Source: Sinorhizobium medicae (lineage in GTDB: Bacteria; Pseudomonadota; Alphaproteobacteria; Rhizobiales; Rhizobiaceae). Taken from it: 64,000 nt of DNA. The translations under genes and the position numbers were made by a program. Location of the stretch: contig NZ_VITA01000003.1 in the NCBI RefSeq assembly GCF_007827695.1, positions 310,001 through 374,000 of the forward strand, read 5' to 3'. Under the pieces are notes generated by a model. That model was given only the letters and a program-made list of their open reading frames with translations. It ran no database searches and was not told where the DNA came from. This document shows, piece by piece, positions 54,719 through 64,000 of the stretch (its first letter is position 1; each line of letters begins with the position of its first letter).

Positions 54719-55669
54719 TCATCCCCTCGCTTCGGAAAGAACGGCGCTCAAAGCGCGTTCGACAAGCGTGAGCTTGAAGGCATTGTCGTCTGTCGGGCGG
54801 GCTCCTTCGAGAAGCTTGGCGGCGGCCGCCTTTGCTCCGTTAGGCAGCTCCGCGTCGGCGGCTTCTTTGCGCCAGGGTTTCGGCGCGATGCCGCCAATTG
54901 CGACGCGGCCGGTCCCGTCCGGCTGCACCACGGCACCGACGGCGACGAGTGCAAAGGCATAGGAGGCACGGTCGCGCACCTTGCGATAAATCTGTTTGCC
55001 GCCAGCCGGCTTCGGCAGGATGACCGCCGTGATCAGTTCGCCCTGCTCGAGGACATGCTCGATATGGGGCGTGTCGCCGGGCAGGCGGTGGAGATCCGCA
55101 ATCGGGATGCTGCGCGTCGTGCCATCGGCTCGCACTGTCTCCACGACAGCGTCGAGGGCGCGCATGGCGACAGCCATGTCGCTCGGATGACTGGCGATGC
55201 AGGCATCGCTGACGCCAACCACGGCAAGCGGGCGGCTGAAGCCGGCGAGCGCCGAACAGCCGCTTCCCGGTAGCCTTTTGTTGCAGGGCTGATTGGTGTC
55301 GTAGAAATACGGACAGCGCGTACGTTGAAGCAGGTTGCCGGCGGTTGTCGCCCTGTTGCGCAACTGCCCCGATGCTCCCGCAAGCAGGGCGCGCGACAGT
55401 AGAGCGTAGTCGCGGCGGACCCGTTCGTCGGCAGCAAGATCGGTGTTGCGAACGAGCGCGCCGATACGCAGGCCGCCTTCCGGTGTCGCTTCGATCCGGT
55501 CCAGGCCGAGCCGGTTGACGTCGATCAGATGGGTCGGCCTCTCGATCTCCAGCTTCATCAGATCCAGGAGATTGGTACCGCCGGCGATGAATTTCGCGCC
55601 ATCCATGCCGGCTGCGGCTTGCGCCGCTGCTTCGATCGAGGCGGGGCGCTCATAGCTGAAAGCTCTCAT
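54719..55669 (-). CDS. molybdenum hydroxylase FAD-binding subunit (PaoB-like)
   Basis: A 316-residue CODH/xanthine-dehydrogenase FAD subunit. FAD loop [15 protein letters not shown] and [13 protein letters not shown] are visible. The insert [26 protein letters not shown] (key Cys: three in about 22 residues, plus neighbours) corresponds to the extra 4Fe-4S cluster known in E. coli PaoB. Its start overlaps the small-subunit stop (ATGA). Takes electrons from the 2Fe-2S subunit. Confidence 0.9.
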   Translation of the reverse strand: MRAFSYERPASIEAAAQAAAGMDGAKFIAGGTNLLDLMKLEIERPTHLIDVNRLGLDRIEATPEGGLRIGALVRNTDLAADERVRRDYALLSRALLAGASGQLRNRATTAGNLLQRTRCPYFYDTNQPCNKRLPGSGCSALAGFSRPLAVVGVSDACIASHPSDMAVAMRALDAVVETVRADGTTRSIPIADLHRLPGDTPHIEHVLEQGELITAVILPKPAGGKQIYRKVRDRASYAFALVAVGAVVQPDGTGRVAIGGIAPKPWRKEAADAELPNGAKAAAAKLLEGARPTDDNAFKLTLVERALSAVLSEARG

Positions 55670-56301
55670 GCCTTCCTCCCTGCGACTTCGGTAATCGCTT
55701 CCACGATGTTCGAATAGGCGCCGCAGCGACAGATATTGCCGCTCATGCGCTCCCGGATTTCGTCAGACGTAATTTCCGCCGGCGCCGTAAGATCCCTGGT
55801 CACATGGCTTGGAATATTGGCGCGGATTTCTTCCAGCATGGCAACGGACGAACAGATCTGGCCGGGCGTACAGTAGCCGCATTGGAATCCGTCGTGCTTG
55901 ACGAAGGCGGCCTGCATCGGATGGAGGTTTTCCGGCTGCCCCAAGCCTTCGAGCGTGGTGATGCTGTCGCCCTCGTGCATGACGGCGAGCGTCAGGCAAG
56001 CATTGGCGCGGCGGCCGTCGATGAGGACGGTACAGGCGCCGCACTGGCCGTGGTCGCATCCCTTCTTCGTGCCGGTCAGATGCAGATGCTCGCGTAGCGC
56101 ATCGAGAAGGCTCGTGCGGTTGTCGAGGCGAAGCTCCCGGCTTTCACCGTTCACCTTGAAAGTGACCTTCGTGCTCTGAGATTCGGTTGTCGCTTTGGTC
56201 TGCGCGTGACTGAGCGAGTGCGCGCTCACGACAGTGACGGTAGCGGCCGAGGCGGCGAGCAGGTCGCGCCGCGAGATTTCGATTGCGCCAGGACTTTGCA
56301 T
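55666..56301 (-). CDS. Tat-exported 2Fe-2S subunit of molybdenum hydroxylase (PaoA-like)
   Basis: A 211-residue iron-sulfur subunit. ATG 56301 has GGAG six bases upstream; the N terminus holds a twin-arginine signal ([18 protein letters not shown]). Plant-type ferredoxin cluster CDHGQCGAC plus C in NACLTL, and the second cluster GYCTPGQIC and NICRCGAY. First gene of the ABC operon. The Tat signal means the assembled Moco enzyme acts in the periplasm, probably on aldehydes. Confidence 0.9.
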   Translation of the reverse strand: MQSPGAIEISRRDLLAASAATVTVVSAHSLSHAQTKATTESQSTKVTFKVNGESRELRLDNRTSLLDALREHLHLTGTKKGCDHGQCGACTVLIDGRRANACLTLAVMHEGDSITTLEGLGQPENLHPMQAAFVKHDGFQCGYCTPGQICSSVAMLEEIRANIPSHVTRDLTAPAEITSDEIRERMSGNICRCGAYSNIVEAITEVAGRKA

Positions 56302-56435
56302 ATCGAACTCCATGTCTTGAAACGTTCGCGGCGGGGACTGCCGAAAGGGCCGCAAACATGAAAACAACGGATGCGGAAAAATGATCCCGCCCATTTCGCC
56401 CACAAGCAGCTAGGGCCCTCGACGGACAAAGCTAG

Positions 56436-56479
56436 GCGGGATGCCGAAAACGATGTGCCGTTTTCCGCCTGCATCCCGC
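56436..56479. repeat. rhizobial dispersed palindrome, second type
   Basis: Perfect arms GCGGGATGC (56436-56444) and GCATCCCGC (56471-56479) enclose a second perfect pair GAAAACG (56446-56452) / CGTTTTC (56459-56465). The tail CTCTAACGTG...GATCGCG to about 56550 fits a repeat seen between many rhizobial genes (recognised from memory). Confidence 0.6.
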
Positions 56480-56593
56480 TCTAACGTGTTGAAATCGCCT
56501 GCGATGTTTTTGACGCGATCCGATCTAAAATCATTGTGATCGCGTAGCTCGATCGGTACGCCGTGTGCCGCAGCTTCTGCCGGATCCCGGCTC

Positions 56594-56610
56594 TTTATCT
56601 TTTCTTTATG
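56594..56610 (+). promoter_or_regulatory. candidate KdpE binding site
   Basis: TTTATC, five bases, TTTATG: a direct repeat with the same layout as the E. coli KdpE target (TTTATA-N5-TTTACA). It lies 81 bases before the first ORF of the kdp operon, a suitable position for an activator. kdpD and kdpE are encoded at the end of the same operon. Confidence 0.5.
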
Positions 56611-56690
56611 CGGCCGCCCAATCATCCCAATCGAAAATTGATCCCCTGGGCGCGCATTCTCCGTATGACAGAAACGTCAGGAGAATGCCC

Positions 56691-56774
56691 ATGTCCGATG
56701 CCCTTTTCCTTGCTGCCGCCATCGGTGGCTTTGTGGTGCTTGCGCGTTACGCGCGCATCCTCGGCCGGCTTTAG
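56691..56774 (+). CDS. small membrane peptide leading the kdp operon (27 aa)
   Basis: A 27-codon gene with CAGGAG seven bases before its ATG. The product starts MSDALFLAAAIGGFVVLA and ends in a basic YARILGRL: a single transmembrane helix with a positive-inside tail. It is nine bases upstream of kdpF. It may be a second KdpF-like stabilising peptide or a translational leader. No name known to me. Confidence 0.55.
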   Translation: MSDALFLAAAIGGFVVLARYARILGRL

Positions 56775-56783
56775 GACGAACCG

Positions 56784-56870
56784 ATGATCGATGCCCTTAT
56801 CGGCCTGTTCGTCGCCGCCGCGCTCACTGCCTACCTCGTCGTGACGCTGGTCCGACCGGAACGGTTCTGA
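56784..56870 (+). CDS. kdpF: KdpF small subunit of potassium-transporting ATPase
   Basis: A 28-residue peptide (starts MIDALIGLFVAAALTAYLV, ends RPERF), one helix, matching the KdpF pattern in size, sequence type and place directly before kdpA. KdpF stabilises the KdpABC complex by sitting between the A and B subunits. Confidence 0.85.
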   Translation: MIDALIGLFVAAALTAYLVVTLVRPERF

Positions 56871-56894
56871 GCTGCCCTGTACGGAGATTTCCCC

Positions 56895-58604
56895 ATGACC
56901 ATCGTCGGGTGGCTGCAGATCAGCCTCCTCTTTCTCGCCGTCCTCGTCGTCATCAAGCCGCTGGGGCTTCACATGGCGCGGGTCTTTTCCGGTGAGCGCA
57001 ACGCATTCTCCACGCTTTTCAGCCCGATCGAGCGTGGCCTCTATGCGGCCGCCGGAGTCGATCCGGTCAAGGAGCAGGGTTGGCTTGCCTACACGCTGTC
57101 GATGCTGGCTTTCAGTCTCGCAGGCTTCGTCGGGCTCTATGCGATCCTCAGGCTCCAGGCCTGGCTGCCATTGAACCCGCAAGGTTTCGGCAATGTGCCG
57201 CCGGGCCTTGCCTTCAACACGGCCGTCAGCTTTGTCACCAACACCAACTGGCAGAACTACGCCGGCGAGACGACCCTCAGCCATTTCAGCCAGATGATGG
57301 GGCTCACGGTCCAGAACTTCGTGTCCGCCGCCACGGGCATCGCGATTGCGCTCGCGATCATCAGGGCATTCGCGCGGTCGGCCGCGTCGACGGTCGGCAA
57401 CTTCTGGGTGGATCTCACGCGGGCCACGCTCTATGTCCTCCTGCCGCTTTCCATAGTCGTGGCTCTCGCATTCGTGGCGATGGGACTGCCGCAGACCTTC
57501 GATGGGGCGGTGAACGCGACGACGCTCGAAGGCGCGCGACAGACCATCGCGCTCGGGCCGGTCGCCAGCCAGGAGGCGATAAAGCAGCTCGGCACCAATG
57601 GCGGCGGCTTCTTCAACGTCAATGCCGCCCACCCCTATGAAAATCCGACGGCGCTTTCCAACCACCTCAACATCTTTGCGATGCTGTCGATCTCGGCGGC
57701 GCTGCTCTATACCTTCGGCCAACTCGTCGGCAACTGCCGTCAGGGCTGGGCCTTCGCCGCGGTTACCGCTTTCTTCCTGATCGCGGGCGTAGGCGTGGTC
57801 TACTGGGCCGAGGCGCAGGGAAATACGATCCTGTCGGCGGTCGGTCTCGATCCGGCCGACGGCAATATGGAAGGCAAGGAAGTCCGCTTCGGGCAGGCCA
57901 TGACCGCGCTTTACGCGACGGTGACCACCGGGCTTTCGAACGGCGGCGTCAACGGCATGCACGGCTCCTTGACCGGGCTCGGCGGTCTTGTGCCGATGTT
58001 TCTCATGCAGCTTGGCGAGGTTCTGCCCGGAGGTGTCGGCTCCGGCCTCTATGGCATGATCGTCTTCGCGATCCTCGCCGTCTTCGTTGCCGGCCTGATG
58101 GTCGGCCGCACGCCGGAACTGCTCGGCAAGAAGATCGAAGCGCGCGAGATGAAATTCGCAATCCTTGCCGTGCTCGTCCTGCCGCTTACCGTCCTCGGTT
58201 TTTCCGCGGTTTCCGCGGTCACGCCTTCGGCCGTATCGAGCATCGGCACTGGCGGCCCGCACGGTCTCTCGGAAATCCTCTATGCCTATACGTCGGCCGC
58301 CGGAAACAATGGTTCGGCTTTCGCCGGGCTGACCGGGAACACGCCGTGGTACAATACGACGCTCGGGATTGCGATGCTGCTCGGCCGCTTCGCCTATGCA
58401 GTCCCCGTGCTTGCCATCGCCGGTTCGATAGCCGTCAAAACCCGCGTCGCGGCTTCGAAGGGTACCTTCCCGACCGACACGCCGCTCTTTGCTGGTCTGC
58501 TGATCGGTATCATCCTTATTCTTGGCGGTCTGCAGTTTTTCCCCGCGCTCGCTCTCGGTCCCATCATCGAGCATTTTGCGATGCTCTCGGGCGAGACCTT
58601 CTGA
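56895..58604 (+). CDS. kdpA: potassium-transporting ATPase subunit A
   Basis: A 569-residue ten-helix K+ channel-like subunit. The four selectivity-loop regions are visible, for example [36 protein letters not shown] and [18 protein letters not shown] 56895 has ACGGAG upstream. It selects K+ and passes it through the intersubunit tunnel to KdpB. Normal length. Confidence 0.97.
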   Translation: MTIVGWLQISLLFLAVLVVIKPLGLHMARVFSGERNAFSTLFSPIERGLYAAAGVDPVKEQGWLAYTLSMLAFSLAGFVGLYAILRLQAWLPLNPQGFGNVPPGLAFNTAVSFVTNTNWQNYAGETTLSHFSQMMGLTVQNFVSAATGIAIALAIIRAFARSAASTVGNFWVDLTRATLYVLLPLSIVVALAFVAMGLPQTFDGAVNATTLEGARQTIALGPVASQEAIKQLGTNGGGFFNVNAAHPYENPTALSNHLNIFAMLSISAALLYTFGQLVGNCRQGWAFAAVTAFFLIAGVGVVYWAEAQGNTILSAVGLDPADGNMEGKEVRFGQAMTALYATVTTGLSNGGVNGMHGSLTGLGGLVPMFLMQLGEVLPGGVGSGLYGMIVFAILAVFVAGLMVGRTPELLGKKIEAREMKFAILAVLVLPLTVLGFSAVSAVTPSAVSSIGTGGPHGLSEILYAYTSAAGNNGSAFAGLTGNTPWYNTTLGIAMLLGRFAYAVPVLAIAGSIAVKTRVAASKGTFPTDTPLFAGLLIGIILILGGLQFFPALALGPIIEHFAMLSGETF

Positions 58605-58615
58605 AGGAAATCAGC

Positions 58616-60658
58616 ATGTCTACGAAACCCGTCGCGCCGGCCCTGTTCGACCCGGCTATCCTTCTCCCGGCGGTTAGGGCAGCTTTCGCCAAGCTCCATC
58701 CGCGCCGCCTCGTCCGCAACCCGGTGATCTTCGTCACGGAGGTCGTGGCGCTGCTGGTCACCCTGTTTTTCGTCCGAGACCTCGTTACCGGCGGCTTGAC
58801 ACCGCTGTTTTCGGGGCAGGTCGCCGCCTGGCTGTGGTTTACGGTGCTCTTCGCCACCTTTGCCGAAGCCGTCGCGGAGGGCCGCGGCAAAGCGCAAGCG
58901 GACAGCCTCCGCCGCACCAAATCGGAGTTGACCGCCCGCAAGCTCCTGTCGCCTGAGGCGCGGGAGGCCGAGGAAATTCCGGCCAGCATGCTGAAGATCG
59001 GCGATCTGGTGATCATCGAAGCCGGCGAGCTGATACCGGGTGACGGCGAGGTGATCGAGGGTGTCGCTTCGGTCAACGAGAGCGCGATCACCGGCGAATC
59101 GGCGCCGGTGATCCGCGAGGCGGGCGGCGACCGCTCCGCCGTCACCGGCGGCACACAGGTACTTTCCGACCGGATCAAAGTCCGGATCACCACCGCTCCC
59201 GGTTCAACCTTCGTCGATCGCATGATCGCATTGATCGAGGGGGCGCAGCGTCAGAAGACGCCGAACGAGATCGCGCTGTCGATCCTGCTTTCCGGTCTGA
59301 CGCTGATTTTCCTGATCGCCGTGGTGACGCTGTGGGGTCTCGCCGGCTATTCCGCGACCGTGCTGTCAGTCACCGTACTTTCGGCGCTGCTCGTCACGCT
59401 GATCCCGACAACGATCGGCGGCCTTCTTTCCGCGATCGGCATCGCGGGCATGGACCGGCTGGTCCGTTTCAACGTCATAGCCACTTCCGGGCGCGCCGTG
59501 GAGGCCGCCGGCGACGTCGACACGCTGCTTCTGGACAAGACCGGCACGATCACCTTCGGCAACCGCATGGCAAGCGCTTTCCTGCCGGTGCCAGGGGTCA
59601 CGGAGGACGAATTGGCCGAAGCGGCGCTGCTTGCAAGCCTCGCGGACGAGACACCGGAAGGCCGTTCGATCGTGGCGCTTGCGACCGGCGCGTTCGGACG
59701 GCGCTTGCCCGATGCGGACCTGGATGCGGTCGTTCCCTTTGCCGCAGAAACCCGGCTTTCGGGAGTGGATCACTCCAGCCGCCGGCTACGCAAGGGGGCG
59801 GTGGACTCGATCCTGAAATTTGCAGGGCTCGCGGACGGCGACGTCCCGGCCGAATTCCGGCAGTCGGTCGAGAGGGTCGCCCGCACCGGCGGCACCCCCC
59901 TCGCGGTTGCTGACGGCAGCCGGCTGTTGGGTGTCATCCACCTGAAGGACATCGTCAAGCCCGGAATCAAGGAGCGCTTCGCCGAATTGCGTGCCATGGG
60001 CATCCGCACCGTGATGGTGACGGGCGACAATCCGGTCACCGCCGCTGCTATCGCCTCGGAGGCCGGCGTCGACGATTTTCTTGCCGAAGCGACACCCGAG
60101 GACAAGCTCGCCTATATCCGCAACGAACAAAAAGGCGGGCGTCTGATAGCCATGTGCGGTGACGGCACCAACGACGCGCCAGCCTTGGCGCAGGCGGATG
60201 TCGGCGTCGCAATGCAGACCGGAACGCAAGCCGCTCGCGAGGCGGCGAACATGGTAGATCTCGACTCCAGCCCGACCAAGCTGATCGAGATCGTCGAAAT
60301 CGGCAAGCAATTGCTGATGACGCGCGGCTCGCTCACCACCTTCTCGATCGCCAATGACGTCGCGAAATACTTTGCCATCATTCCGGCGCTCTTCGTGACG
60401 AGCTATCCGGGCCTCGGTGCCCTCAACATAATGGGGCTGGCGTCGCCGCAGTCTGCCATCCTCTCGGCCGTGATCTTCAACGCCCTGATCATAGTGGCGC
60501 TCATCCCGCTGGCGCTGAAAGGCGTCGGCTATCGTCCCGTCGGCGCTGCTGCGCTGCTGCGCCGCAATCTCTTCGTTTACGGCCTCGGCGGCCTCGTCCT
60601 GCCCTTTGCCGGGATCAAAGCGATCGATCTTGCCGTCTCAAGCCTCAATCTGGTGTGA
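58616..60658 (+). CDS. kdpB: potassium-transporting ATPase ATP-binding subunit
   Basis: A 680-residue P-type ATPase: TGES motif (AITGESAPV), phosphorylation site DKTGT, and [16 protein letters not shown] hinge. ATG 58616 follows an AAGGAAA site 12 bases after kdpA. Couples ATP hydrolysis to K+ uptake through KdpA. Confidence 0.97.
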   Translation: MSTKPVAPALFDPAILLPAVRAAFAKLHPRRLVRNPVIFVTEVVALLVTLFFVRDLVTGGLTPLFSGQVAAWLWFTVLFATFAEAVAEGRGKAQADSLRRTKSELTARKLLSPEAREAEEIPASMLKIGDLVIIEAGELIPGDGEVIEGVASVNESAITGESAPVIREAGGDRSAVTGGTQVLSDRIKVRITTAPGSTFVDRMIALIEGAQRQKTPNEIALSILLSGLTLIFLIAVVTLWGLAGYSATVLSVTVLSALLVTLIPTTIGGLLSAIGIAGMDRLVRFNVIATSGRAVEAAGDVDTLLLDKTGTITFGNRMASAFLPVPGVTEDELAEAALLASLADETPEGRSIVALATGAFGRRLPDADLDAVVPFAAETRLSGVDHSSRRLRKGAVDSILKFAGLADGDVPAEFRQSVERVARTGGTPLAVADGSRLLGVIHLKDIVKPGIKERFAELRAMGIRTVMVTGDNPVTAAAIASEAGVDDFLAEATPEDKLAYIRNEQKGGRLIAMCGDGTNDAPALAQADVGVAMQTGTQAAREAANMVDLDSSPTKLIEIVEIGKQLLMTRGSLTTFSIANDVAKYFAIIPALFVTSYPGLGALNIMGLASPQSAILSAVIFNALIIVALIPLALKGVGYRPVGAAALLRRNLFVYGLGGLVLPFAGIKAIDLAVSSLNLV

Positions 60659-60660
60659 TC

Positions 60661-61230
60661 ATGCTCAATCAACTTCGCCCCGCACTCGTCCTCACCCTCG
60701 CCTTCACGGCGATCACCGGGTTTGCCTATCCGCTGGCGATCACTGGTGTGGCTCAGGTGCTTATGCCGGCAGAGGCGAATGGCAGCCTCGTTCGCAAGAA
60801 CGGAGTCGTCATCGGTTCCGGCCTCATCGGCCAGAACTTCGCCTCGCAGAGATATTTCTGGCCCCGCCCTTCGGCAACTGTGCCGGGGCCCTACAATGCC
60901 GGTTCGTCGAGCGGCTCCAATCTGGGCACGACATCCATCAGGCTGAAGGATCGCGTCGCGGTCGACATGGAGCGCCTGCGGGAAGCGGGCGTGTCGGGCG
61001 TCGTGCCCGCGGATGCCGGTACCGCGTCGGCGTCGGGACTCGACCCGCACATCTCGCCCGCCTTCGCACGGGCCCAAGTTGCCCGGATCGCAAGGGCGAG
61101 GAGGCTCCGCGAGGCGGATGTCGCCGCCCTCGTTAAGAGAAATGCCCAAGGGCGTCTCATGGGCATCATAGGCGAGCCGCGCGTCAATGTGCTAGAACTC
61201 AACCTGGCCCTGGATGCTTCAGGGAACTGA
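60661..61230 (+). CDS. kdpC: potassium-transporting ATPase subunit C
   Basis: A 189-residue subunit with one N-terminal helix (LVLTLAFTAITGFAYPLAI) and the family blocks GSGLIGQNFA, YFWPRPSA, SSGSNLG and DPHISPAFA. ATG 60661 is two bases past the kdpB stop; a GTG at 60655 is a spurious extension. Confidence 0.95.
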   Translation: MLNQLRPALVLTLAFTAITGFAYPLAITGVAQVLMPAEANGSLVRKNGVVIGSGLIGQNFASQRYFWPRPSATVPGPYNAGSSSGSNLGTTSIRLKDRVAVDMERLREAGVSGVVPADAGTASASGLDPHISPAFARAQVARIARARRLREADVAALVKRNAQGRLMGIIGEPRVNVLELNLALDASGN

Positions 61231-61248
61231 CGATTTCCGAGACGCTCT

Positions 61249-63942
61249 ATGCCCGAGAATGATCGCGACCAGACGAGCCGCCCGGATCCCGATGCCCTGC
61301 TGGCGCTGGCCAAACAGGACAGGAGGGGGAAGCTGACGCTCTTTCTCGGCGCAGCCCCCGGTGTCGGCAAAACATATGCGATGCTCATGCGTGCGCGGCG
61401 CCTCAAGGAAGAAGGCGTCGACATCGTCGTAGGGCTTGTCGAGACCCATGGGCGCGGCGAGACTGCGGCGCTGCTCGAAGGGCTGGAGGTTCTTCCGCTG
61501 CGGCACGTGGAGCACAGCGGTCGTACGCTGCAGGAGTTTGATATCGACGCGGCATTGGCGCGTTGCCCGCAGGTGATCGTCGTGGACGAACTCGCCCATA
61601 CCAATCTCGGCGACAGCCGTCATCCGAAGCGGTATCAGGACATCGAGGAGCTTGTCGATGCCGGCATCGACGTATGGACGGCGGTCAACATTCAGCACCT
61701 GGAAAGCCTGGCCGATGTCGTCGCCCAGATTGCCGGCGTAGCCGTTCGGGAGCGTATCCCGGATACGGTGCTGAAGCGCGCCGACGAGGTTTTCCTTGTG
61801 GACCTGCCGCCAGCCGAACTGATCCAGCGCCTGAAGGAGGGCAAAGTCTATCTCCCAGAGAATGCCAGTCGCGCCGCGGAGCGTTTTTTCCGGCTCGGCA
61901 ATCTAACTGCGCTCCGCGAGCTCGCTCTCCGGCGCACCGCTGACCGGGTCGACGACCAGATGGTCGATTATCTTAGGCAGAATGCGATCGAGGGTTCGTG
62001 GGCCGCGGGGGAAAGGCTGCTGGTCTGCATCGGACCGGATCGCTTGTCGGAGAAGGTGGTCAGGACCGCGAGCCGGCTCGCATCGGGCCTGAACGCCGAT
62101 TGGATCGTGATTTCTGTAGCGCGCGCAGATGGAGATGCGAGCACCGAGGCCATGCGGCGACTCGACGCGACCATTCGCCTCGCCGAACAACTGGGTGCCG
62201 AGACGCGCCGTATAGTCGGCAGTGATTTCGTCGAAGAAATCCTTAAGCTCGCGCGACGCGAGCACGCAACTCAGATCGTCATCGGTGCCAAGCGCCACCG
62301 CTTCCCGCTGCTGCCGTTTCGTCGCTCCCTGCCTGATGCGCTGGTAGCTCGCGCATCTGGGATCGGCATTCATCTGATCACCGACAGGAACGAACCGGCG
62401 CCAAAGCCGAAGCGAAAGCATAAAAGAGCCTTGCCAGAGGGCTCCGGCCGCGCCTTGGCCATTGCCGCATCCTCTGCCGCAACGGCGACGGCGCTCGGAA
62501 TTTTGATCGAGCGCTTCATCGTGCTTCAAAACATCTCGCTGCTCTACCTGCTTGCCGTGCTCGCCTCGGCCGCTTACGCGGGTTATGTCGCCGCGATCGC
62601 AGCGGCGCTTATTTCCGTCCTCGCCTATAATTTCTTCTTCATCGAACCAGTTGGAACCGTCACCGTAGCCGAGCCGCACGAAGTGTTTGCGCTCTTCACT
62701 TTCCTTGCCGCAGCAATCCTTGCCGGAGGTCTTGCCTCGCGCGTTCGCGAACAGGCGAAGACAGCGAGCAGGCGGGCGGCGGCGACGCAGGCGCTTTACG
62801 ACTTCTCCCGCAAGCTTTCCGGCACCGCTAACGCCGAAGACGTGCTCTGGGCCGCCGTGACCCAGATACAGGCAACGCTCCGGCGCAACGCCGTACTTCT
62901 GCTTCCGGCCGGCGGGGAGATCGAACCGGCGGCGGCCTGGCCGCCGGATACCGAACTTGGCGTCAGCGACATGACGGCCGCCCGGTGGACCTTCGAGAGG
63001 AACGAGGCGGCCGGCAATGCCACGGGCACGCTGCCGAACAGCCCGTTTCAGTTCAGGCCTCTCAGGAGTCCGCATGGAATTGTCGGCGTCTGCGGCTTCC
63101 TGCAGGACGACAAGCCGCTGGATATAAGCGAGGAACGGGCGCTTGCCGCCATCCTCGACCAGACCGCGGTCGCCGTCGACAGGGCGCGGCTTTCGCGTGA
63201 AAGCCTCGATCAGGCCGCCCGGCTGGAGGGGGAGAAGTTCCGGCAGGCGTTGCTTTCGTCCATTTCTCATGATCTCAGAACGCCGCTGGCGACGATCACC
63301 GGAGCGGTAACGAGCCTTCGCCAATTGGGCGAGCGCATGCCTCCCGAAAGCCGCGACGATCTGCTCAAGTCGATCGAGGAAGAGAGCGGCAGGCTCACGC
63401 GCTTCGTCGCCAACCTGCTCGACATGACCCGGGTCGAGGCCGGCACGATCAATGCCAGGCGCGACTGGGTCGATGTGGCGGATGTCGTGCATTCTGCAGT
63501 GGAACGCGCGCGGACATATTTTACAGGGCGCGTGTTCGAAACCAGCATTGCTGCCGATCTGCCGTTGATTCGGGGCGACAGCGTGCTGTTGGGACAGGTA
63601 CTCTTCAATCTGCTGGACAACGCAAACAGGTTCGGCGGCGACGAGGCGATCAGCATCTATGCGCGCCGGGAGGGGGATGAACTCGTGCTTTCCGTTACCG
63701 ATCTCGGCAAAGGGATTGCGCCTGACGACCTCGATCATGTGTTCGACAAATTCTTCCGGAAGGGAAAGCCGGACGGGCGCTCGCTCGGAACCGGGCTCGG
63801 TCTTTCGATCAGCAAAGGCTTCGTCGAGGCAATGGGCGGGCGGATCAAGGCGGAAAGTCCGGCACTGAAGCGACGCGGCACCCGCATCAGCATGCGGTTT
63901 CCGGTTGCTCGCACCGGAACGGCTGACAAGGGTCGGGAATGA
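61249..63942 (+). CDS. kdpD: K+-responsive sensor histidine kinase
   Basis: An 897-residue kinase: KdpD domain with Walker A GAAPGVGKT (about 34-42) and DELAHTN, USP-like domain (about 250-370), four membrane helices (about 405-505), GAF-like region, HisKA with ISHDLRTPLA, and HATPase (DNANRFG, DLGKGI, GTGLGL). Senses low K+ or osmotic shift and phosphorylates KdpE. Full length; stop overlaps the kdpE start. Confidence 0.96.
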   Translation: MPENDRDQTSRPDPDALLALAKQDRRGKLTLFLGAAPGVGKTYAMLMRARRLKEEGVDIVVGLVETHGRGETAALLEGLEVLPLRHVEHSGRTLQEFDIDAALARCPQVIVVDELAHTNLGDSRHPKRYQDIEELVDAGIDVWTAVNIQHLESLADVVAQIAGVAVRERIPDTVLKRADEVFLVDLPPAELIQRLKEGKVYLPENASRAAERFFRLGNLTALRELALRRTADRVDDQMVDYLRQNAIEGSWAAGERLLVCIGPDRLSEKVVRTASRLASGLNADWIVISVARADGDASTEAMRRLDATIRLAEQLGAETRRIVGSDFVEEILKLARREHATQIVIGAKRHRFPLLPFRRSLPDALVARASGIGIHLITDRNEPAPKPKRKHKRALPEGSGRALAIAASSAATATALGILIERFIVLQNISLLYLLAVLASAAYAGYVAAIAAALISVLAYNFFFIEPVGTVTVAEPHEVFALFTFLAAAILAGGLASRVREQAKTASRRAAATQALYDFSRKLSGTANAEDVLWAAVTQIQATLRRNAVLLLPAGGEIEPAAAWPPDTELGVSDMTAARWTFERNEAAGNATGTLPNSPFQFRPLRSPHGIVGVCGFLQDDKPLDISEERALAAILDQTAVAVDRARLSRESLDQAARLEGEKFRQALLSSISHDLRTPLATITGAVTSLRQLGERMPPESRDDLLKSIEEESGRLTRFVANLLDMTRVEAGTINARRDWVDVADVVHSAVERARTYFTGRVFETSIAADLPLIRGDSVLLGQVLFNLLDNANRFGGDEAISIYARREGDELVLSVTDLGKGIAPDDLDHVFDKFFRKGKPDGRSLGTGLGLSISKGFVEAMGGRIKAESPALKRRGTRISMRFPVARTGTADKGRE

Positions 63943-64000
63943 CGGTGGAACGTATACTCGTCGTCGACGACGAACCGCAGATCCAGCGGTTCCTGCGTCC
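63939..64000 (+). CDS. kdpE: response regulator KdpE (3' end beyond window)
   Basis: ATG 63939 overlaps the kdpD stop (ATGA). Only about 20 codons are inside the window: MTVERILVVDDEPQIQRFLR, the start of a receiver domain with its acidic pair. Position after kdpD makes KdpE the only reasonable call. Confidence 0.9.
   Translation, partial: MTVERILVVDDEPQIQRFLR

Larger units (their letters stand above)
56302..56690. other. divergent intergenic region between Mo-hydroxylase and kdp operons
   Basis: Contains promoters for both operons, a dispersed palindrome at 56436-56479 with its tail to about 56560, and a KdpE-like direct repeat at 56594-56610. No protein gene is supported. Confidence 0.5.

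Noticed and set aside
56622..58574. 650-codon open frame antisense to kdpA
   Set aside because: Asp/Arg/His-rich shadow of kdpA without any motif or ribosome site.
61903..63738. 611-codon open frame antisense to kdpD
   Set aside because: Shadow frame of kdpD; no recognisable protein features.

Overview
The window reads as an alphaproteobacterial, rhizobial accessory replicon. GC is high and genes are packed into polar operons, many joined by 4-base ATGA overlaps. Several intergenic gaps carry dispersed palindromes of the kind common in Sinorhizobium/Ensifer. From memory, the neighbourhood kdp operon - Mo-hydroxylase - dinB - class III cyclase - katG resembles the symbiotic megaplasmid pSymA of Sinorhizobium meliloti. 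I could not run a comparison, so the genus call is an inference.

Layout, left to right. 1-8.3 kb: a truncated Gfo/Idh/MocA-aldo/keto reductase fusion, a small conserved-looking protein, a class V aminotransferase, a small exported protein with a c-type cytochrome, and a large ATPase-LuxR (LAL) regulator. 8.3-13.7 kb: a complete sugar-type ABC importer (binding protein, double ATPase, two permeases) ending in an SMP-30/gluconolactonase. 14-17.4 kb: a soluble GAF histidine kinase with a NarL-type response regulator, then a membrane diguanylate cyclase. 17.4-20.8 kb: an exported alpha/beta hydrolase, a three-domain DipZ (CcdA-thioredoxin-C-terminal domain), a divergent Ohr/OsmC protein and a 41-residue membrane peptide. 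20.9-28.6 kb: a TetR/ABC-F divergon around a near-perfect palindrome, a TetR/quinone-oxidoreductase pair, katG and an MFS exporter.

28.7-46.5 kb is a long catabolic block. Fifteen genes lie on the minus strand: cytosine/creatinine deaminase-like enzyme, BMP-family purine/nucleoside ABC system with an amidase, class III aminotransferase, two paralogous cysteine amidohydrolases flanking a branched-chain-type ABC system, and an N-formylglutamate amidohydrolase-like enzyme. They are divergent from an RpiR regulator overlapped by a glutamine synthetase-like ligase. Together they suggest uptake and stepwise deamination/deamidation of one or more nitrogen-rich compounds; the substrate is not evident.

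46.6-51.2 kb: MsrB, a CPA1-type cation/proton antiporter, a class III nucleotide cyclase with an N-terminal Cys pair motif, then a gene-poor 1.8 kb stretch. That stretch contains tiny ORFs, a 17-bp tandem duplication and, at about 51.01-51.17 kb, a strong candidate for an alpha-r14 (NfeR1-type) trans-acting sRNA. It appears to have four consecutive hairpins, each displaying a CCTCCTCC anti-Shine-Dalgarno loop, where I recall the known family having three. This is the most interesting signal I found.

51.2-64 kb: dinB, a Tat-exported PaoABC-like molybdenum aldehyde oxidoreductase, and the kdp potassium-uptake operon (leader peptide, kdpF, A, B, C, D and the first codons of kdpE, cut by the window edge), preceded by a KdpE-like direct repeat. 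No rRNA, tRNA, CRISPR array or intact insertion sequence was seen.
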